Assembly: GCA_002102555.1 (NCBI GenBank)
Contig: MCFL01000149.1
Location: 1 to 58,790 of the forward strand
DNA: 58,790 nucleotides
Origin: Catenaria anguillulae PL171
Lineage: Eukaryota; Blastocladiomycota; Blastocladiomycetes; Blastocladiales; Catenariaceae
Direction of reading: 5' to 3'
Part shown: piece after piece, positions 58,055 to 58,790 of the stretch
Layout: each line of letters begins with the position of its first letter
Numbering within the stretch: position 1 is the stretch's first letter
Made by a program: the position numbers and the translations under genes
The notes under the pieces: generated by a model
Databases searched by the model: none
Told to the model about the DNA's origin: nothing
Seen by the model: only the letters and a program-made list of their open reading frames with translations

Positions 58055-58790
58055 TCAAATCATCCCCCTCAAGCTCACCTTGGATCCACCCTCGCCACCC
58101 TCCCCACCAAAACTGCTTCGCAGCCCACTTGCCTCACCCACAGACACCATGGGTACATGATACTCTGCATCTGCCCCGCTCCCACTGCTACTCGAGCTCG
58201 AACTGCGCATTCCACCGCCTCCTCCCCCTCGTCTTCCGACCCGCGACTGCACCGCGGCCTTCATCCTGCCCGTCCACACCTTGATCTTGACCCTGAGCGG
58301 GTCGCGGTACATGAGATGCTCTGGGCTACTGCTCCCGGAATAGTAGTGCGCGTAGTAGGCGGCGTGGCTGCTGACCGGCGCGTTCGTCGGCGCGTGTACA
58401 CAAACGCTGCGCCGGCGATAACGACAAACAGCAGTGAAACAAGAGTGATTTGTGAGGCGGCTGCAGCCATGGGTAGTTTTCCACCACCTCCACCCACAAA
58501 GTGGGTGGAAAGACCCCGTGGCGGAAGCGCATCGTACACGAGCGAGCCGAGGTCCAAGTGATTTGCATGTCGCCCACATGATCCGATGTAAACACCTTGA
58601 CACTTGGCTTGATACATGTCGCGGCAGATGAATTGCTCCCGAAATCGTGGTGGTCGAATCCAGGCAATCGCCACCCGGCCTGAATATGGTTGGCGGCGGA
58701 TGCGCCGCATGCTGCTTGCCCATGACCTGTGCCTCGTCCACCTTACACACGTTTGCGCCTTGCAGGTGGTCCCCGCCGGCAACGCCTGTT
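58055..58790 (-). CDS. Partial single-span membrane protein (5' end beyond the window)
   Basis: From the right edge: Cys-containing, probably extracellular sequence (VCKVDEAQVMGKQHAAHPPP, SNSSAATCIKPSVKVFTSDH), a Gly-rich stretch, one strong membrane span (ITLVSLLFVVIAGAAFVY) followed by a basic stop-transfer patch, TRRR, then a cytosolic tail with AYYAHYYSGSSSPEHLMY, a poly-Gly run and a poly-Ser run, ending SKVSLRGMI. This is type I topology. The frame changes at least twice (near 58400 and 58640). No domain is recognised with certainty. The tail composition is typical of fungal cell-surface sensors, but that is only a suggestion. Confidence 0.4.
   Translation of the reverse strand, partial: TGVAGGDHLQGANVCKVDEAQVMGKQHAAHPPPTIFRPGGDCLDSTTTISGAIHLPRHVSSQVSRCLHRIMWATCKSLGPRLARVRCASATGSFHPLCGWRWWKTTHGCSRLTNHSCFTAVCRYRRRSVCVHAPTNAPVSSHAAYYAHYYSGSSSPEHLMYRDPLRVKIKVWTGRMKAAVQSRVGRRGGGGGGMRSSSSSSSGSGADAEYHVPMVSVGEASGLRSSFGGEGGEGGSKVSLRGMI

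Overview
This is a nuclear window from a flagellated, zoospore-forming fungus; Blastocladiomycota or Chytridiomycota is my best guess. Three kinds of evidence point there. The genes carry many short spliceosomal introns (about 60-130 nt, donors mostly GTACGT or GTATGT, CTAAC/CTGAC-like branch points). A fungal-type DUF1746 (Dsc4-like) protein and a FUR1-type uracil phosphoribosyltransferase are present. So are an axonemal inner-arm dynein heavy chain (DNAH10 type) and an RJL-family GTPase, both tied to cilia and flagella. The species is inferred, not shown.

Left block (1-22 kb): uracil phosphoribosyltransferase (-, cut by the left edge), DUF1746 protein (+), 2-dehydropantoate reductase (+), copy A of an unknown duplicated gene (+), RJL GTPase (+), HSL-type alpha/beta hydrolase (-), cofilin (-), CUL1-type cullin (+), DUF1295 reductase-like protein (+), copy B of the duplicated gene (-), and a broken ankyrin-like gene (-). 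Copies A and B form an inverted pair around an 11.3 kb block.

Middle block (22-34 kb): a tRNA-like sequence, a Gln/Ala-rich probable co-regulator (-), an unidentified gene (-), a GTPBP1/2-like translational GTPase (-), a JmjC/cupin oxygenase (+) and the cyclophilin PPIL3 (-).

Right block (34.7-58.8 kb): the DNAH10-type dynein heavy chain occupies 14 kb (-). It is followed by a seven-span membrane protein (+), an MFS sugar porter (+), a frameshifted low-complexity locus of unknown function (-) and a partial single-span membrane protein (-).

One technical pattern runs through the window. Many otherwise conserved genes change frame within one codon, often at short homopolymers, with no intron to explain it. 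These breaks cluster (0-0.6 kb, 16.9-17.2 kb, 20.6-22.1 kb, 27.0-27.5 kb, 45.9-49 kb, 50-58.8 kb), while 2.3-16 kb, 23-26.9 kb and 28.8-45.9 kb are clean. I read most of them as assembly or base-calling indels rather than gene death. The strongest biological novelty is the inverted pair of unknown proteins with a single dockerin/EF-hand-type calcium loop followed by an Asp/Arg repeat tract.
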